64,000 bases of DNA, from NCBI RefSeq assembly GCF_002259705.1, contig NZ_MWWT01000005.1, forward strand, positions 310,001 through 374,000, given 5' to 3'. Positions 62,278 through 64,000 of the stretch are shown here, one piece after another. The translations under genes were made by a program, and so were the position numbers. This DNA comes from Alloscardovia macacae (GTDB lineage: Bacteria > Actinomycetota > Actinomycetes > Actinomycetales > Bifidobacteriaceae). Numbering within the stretch: the stretch's first letter is position 1; the number at the start of each line of letters is the position of its first letter. The notes beneath the pieces are model-generated. The model was not told the origin of the DNA. It saw only the letters and a program-made list of their open reading frames with translations, and did no database searches.

Positions 62278-64000
62278 ATGGTATTTACGAGAAGAAGGAT
62301 GCGTGTACTCCTCGCGAGTACACTAGCGGTGGCACTCAGTGCCGGCATCATGATGACATGGAAAGCAGGGGGGGTGAAGCGTTAGCAGCAGAACCGGCAG
62401 AAGCTCCAGAGCTGAGCGCAGCACCACTTACTGCAGACCAGCAGAAGAATCATTTTACGCAGTATCAGGATTCGAATACGAAGAGGAATAAGAATCTTGA
62501 TGATTTGAAAAATCAGCTCTACTTCATAGACTGGTCAGATACATCCGCCGTGACGGGACTAGGAGAGGTAGTCACGCATGGCTCATATGCCGGACCTGAG
62601 CTCCTTGTGGGATCCACATGGAAAAAGGAAATAGCACCTGACTATGTCGTTACGGTCAAAGTAGTGAAGCTAAAGAATATTGAAGGAGAGGATAATGGTG
62701 TTCTCCTTAATCCGGGTAGTGAGAAGTACACGAAGATCAAAGATGCTGGAGGAAATCCCGATGCGCGCTATAACTCTAAAGTCTTAGCGTATAAGGGCGA
62801 TTATAATCTGTATTCTGCAGCTGAAGCATATGGGCTTCAGCTCCCAGGACTATCCTCTCTCTCAGGAGAGATAAATAATCTCGGATGTAACCAGTGTTCG
62901 GGCGAACTTCTGAATGTGGGAGTGTCCTATGAGATAAGTGCCACGTATCGTGGAAAGCCGGTAAAGCCCGCGTTCTTTGCTCTGTCTGCTGAAGAAGCGA
63001 GTGAAAAAGAAGCCGAGATTTATAAGACGAATGGCAAAGCCTGGGAGCTCTTAACGGAGCTTTCGGGGGAGAGTACATCACAGAGTTTTAATGCGAATGA
63101 TGGTGGCTGGATTCATAATAATCTCGCTACAGATATATATAAAAATGCGGGATATGATCCTGCTACCGTAGCAGATAAAATAGATAAATTGTCTAACGCG
63201 ATAGTGAATAAAAAGATAACGACGGAGACGGTGTCTGTCGTCCATCCGGGGCGCTCCACTATGGCTGCCGACGGACTAGGAACACAAGTCTTCGGGCCTG
63301 TAGCGAATAAAAAGAACAGATATTCCACGCCTATCATCGTCACGCGTGGTGCTACACAGGTCGATACCTATCTTATATCTGCGGGATCGCAGGCCTTCGC
63401 CTTCGGTGTCATCGCCCTCGATGAGGGAGATGCGCCAGTATCGTACGGTACTGCAGCACACGTCATCACTCCAGGTCTTGATAATAAGACTGTGCAGCCA
63501 TTCATCGGTTCGCAGGAAGCAGATATCGATGAGAAGGATCTGGCGAGCACTCTTCCAGACTGGACTCGCGATGATCAGACAGGCGAGCCAGCAGATGAGG
63601 GTGCAGTCCAGCTCATGGGTGAGTCTGTGAAGAAGAATGAGAACTATACGCTGCATCATGCGAATGATAAGACGTATGAGCTCGAGATTCTCGCAGATCC
63701 GCACGGGAACTCTACGTCCTATGTGAGGGCATGGGTGGACTTTAATAATGACGGAAAGTTCGCGGATGATGAAGCGTCGGACATCGAAGAGGTGAAGGCG
63801 GCAGGGAAGCTAACAGTGAAGTTCCCGAACGTTCCACAGAATGTGGACCCGAGCGTCGAAAAGCTCGGCATGCGCGTGCGTACTGCTATAAAGCGAGCAG
63901 ACATAGAAAAGCCTACGGGCTTCGCCTTCTCGGGTGAAGTGGAAGACTTCCAGATTCAGCAGACCGTGCTACCGCGTGGCTCGACGCTGACGACGAAGGA
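62278..64000 (+). CDS. Large secreted GEVED-domain adhesin, frame interrupted at a G7 tract, 3' truncated
   Basis: ATG 62278 (or GTG 62272, after AGAGAGGG) opens a signal peptide (MVFTRRRMRVLLASTLAVALSAG...) but runs into TAG at 62383. From the seven-G tract 62368-62374 another frame continues to the window end without a stop. Adding one G joins them, giving a signal peptide cleaved after EALA. The mature part has a CshA-like N-terminal domain (FIDWSDTSAVTGLGEVVTHGSYAG) and a GEVED domain (RAWVDFNNDGKF ... FSGEVEDFQ). It is a surface adhesin whose end and anchor lie outside the window. The break is either phase variation or a sequencing error. Confidence 0.75.

Noticed and set aside
1-64000. 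CRISPR array, prophage, insertion sequence or biosynthetic gene cluster
   Set aside because: I looked for regularly spaced direct repeats, transposase, integrase, phage structural and NRPS/PKS motifs and saw none.

Overview
This window is bacterial, of medium-high GC, and reads as a member of the Bifidobacteriaceae (Actinomycetota). The housekeeping set includes SepH, a DUF4193 zinc-ribbon protein, dut next to rel, a DUF349 protein, a DUF3516 helicase, tandem clpP genes followed by clpX, a GuaB3-type protein, an Rv3235-like protein, and pyruvate formate-lyase with its activase. That combination fits Bifidobacterium or a Scardovia-type relative; the genus cannot be fixed from sequence alone. 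I found no rRNA, CRISPR array, prophage or insertion sequence. Two tRNA genes are present.

Layout. (1) 1-1581: 3' part of topoisomerase IV subunit B (parE). (2) 1860-19251: a carbohydrate island lying between parE and parC. It holds an MFS permease, a LacI repressor, a non-phosphorylating L-fucose pathway (mutarotase, dehydrogenase, lactonase, dehydratase, aldolase), a GH95 and a GH29 alpha-L-fucosidase, an ABC importer without its ATPase, a 59-residue membrane protein, and a lipoprotein/beta-helix pair that looks like a GH136 lacto-N-biosidase with its chaperone. The pair would cut host glycans outside the cell. The importer and internal fucosidases would release fucose, and the pathway would make pyruvate and lactaldehyde. 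(3) 19343-30339: parC, a phosphodiesterase-family protein, a DinJ/YafQ-type toxin-antitoxin pair, sepH, DUF4193, dut, rel, DUF349. (4) 30390-39752: hisS, aspS, DUF3516 helicase, rarA, nadE. (5) 39753-43580: pflB and pflA, each behind a CRP/FNR-like 16-bp palindrome. (6) 43611-49994: a HigB/HigA-like pair with an odd toxin start, a 39-residue ORF, rnd, tig, a ClC protein, clpP1, clpP2. (7) 50156-56635: clpX with a long acidic tail, nitroreductase, duplicated tRNA-Asn, a degenerate M23 protein, a binding-protein-like lipoprotein, guaB3. (8) 56811-62057: Rv3235-like protein, fatty-acyl-CoA ligase, def, rpsB, tsf. (9) 62278-64000: the N-terminus of a large GEVED-domain surface adhesin, out of frame at a seven-G tract inside its signal peptide.

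Most notable are the probable phase-variable adhesin, the host-glycan island between the two topoisomerase IV genes, and the matching CRP/FNR-like palindromes in front of pflB and pflA.
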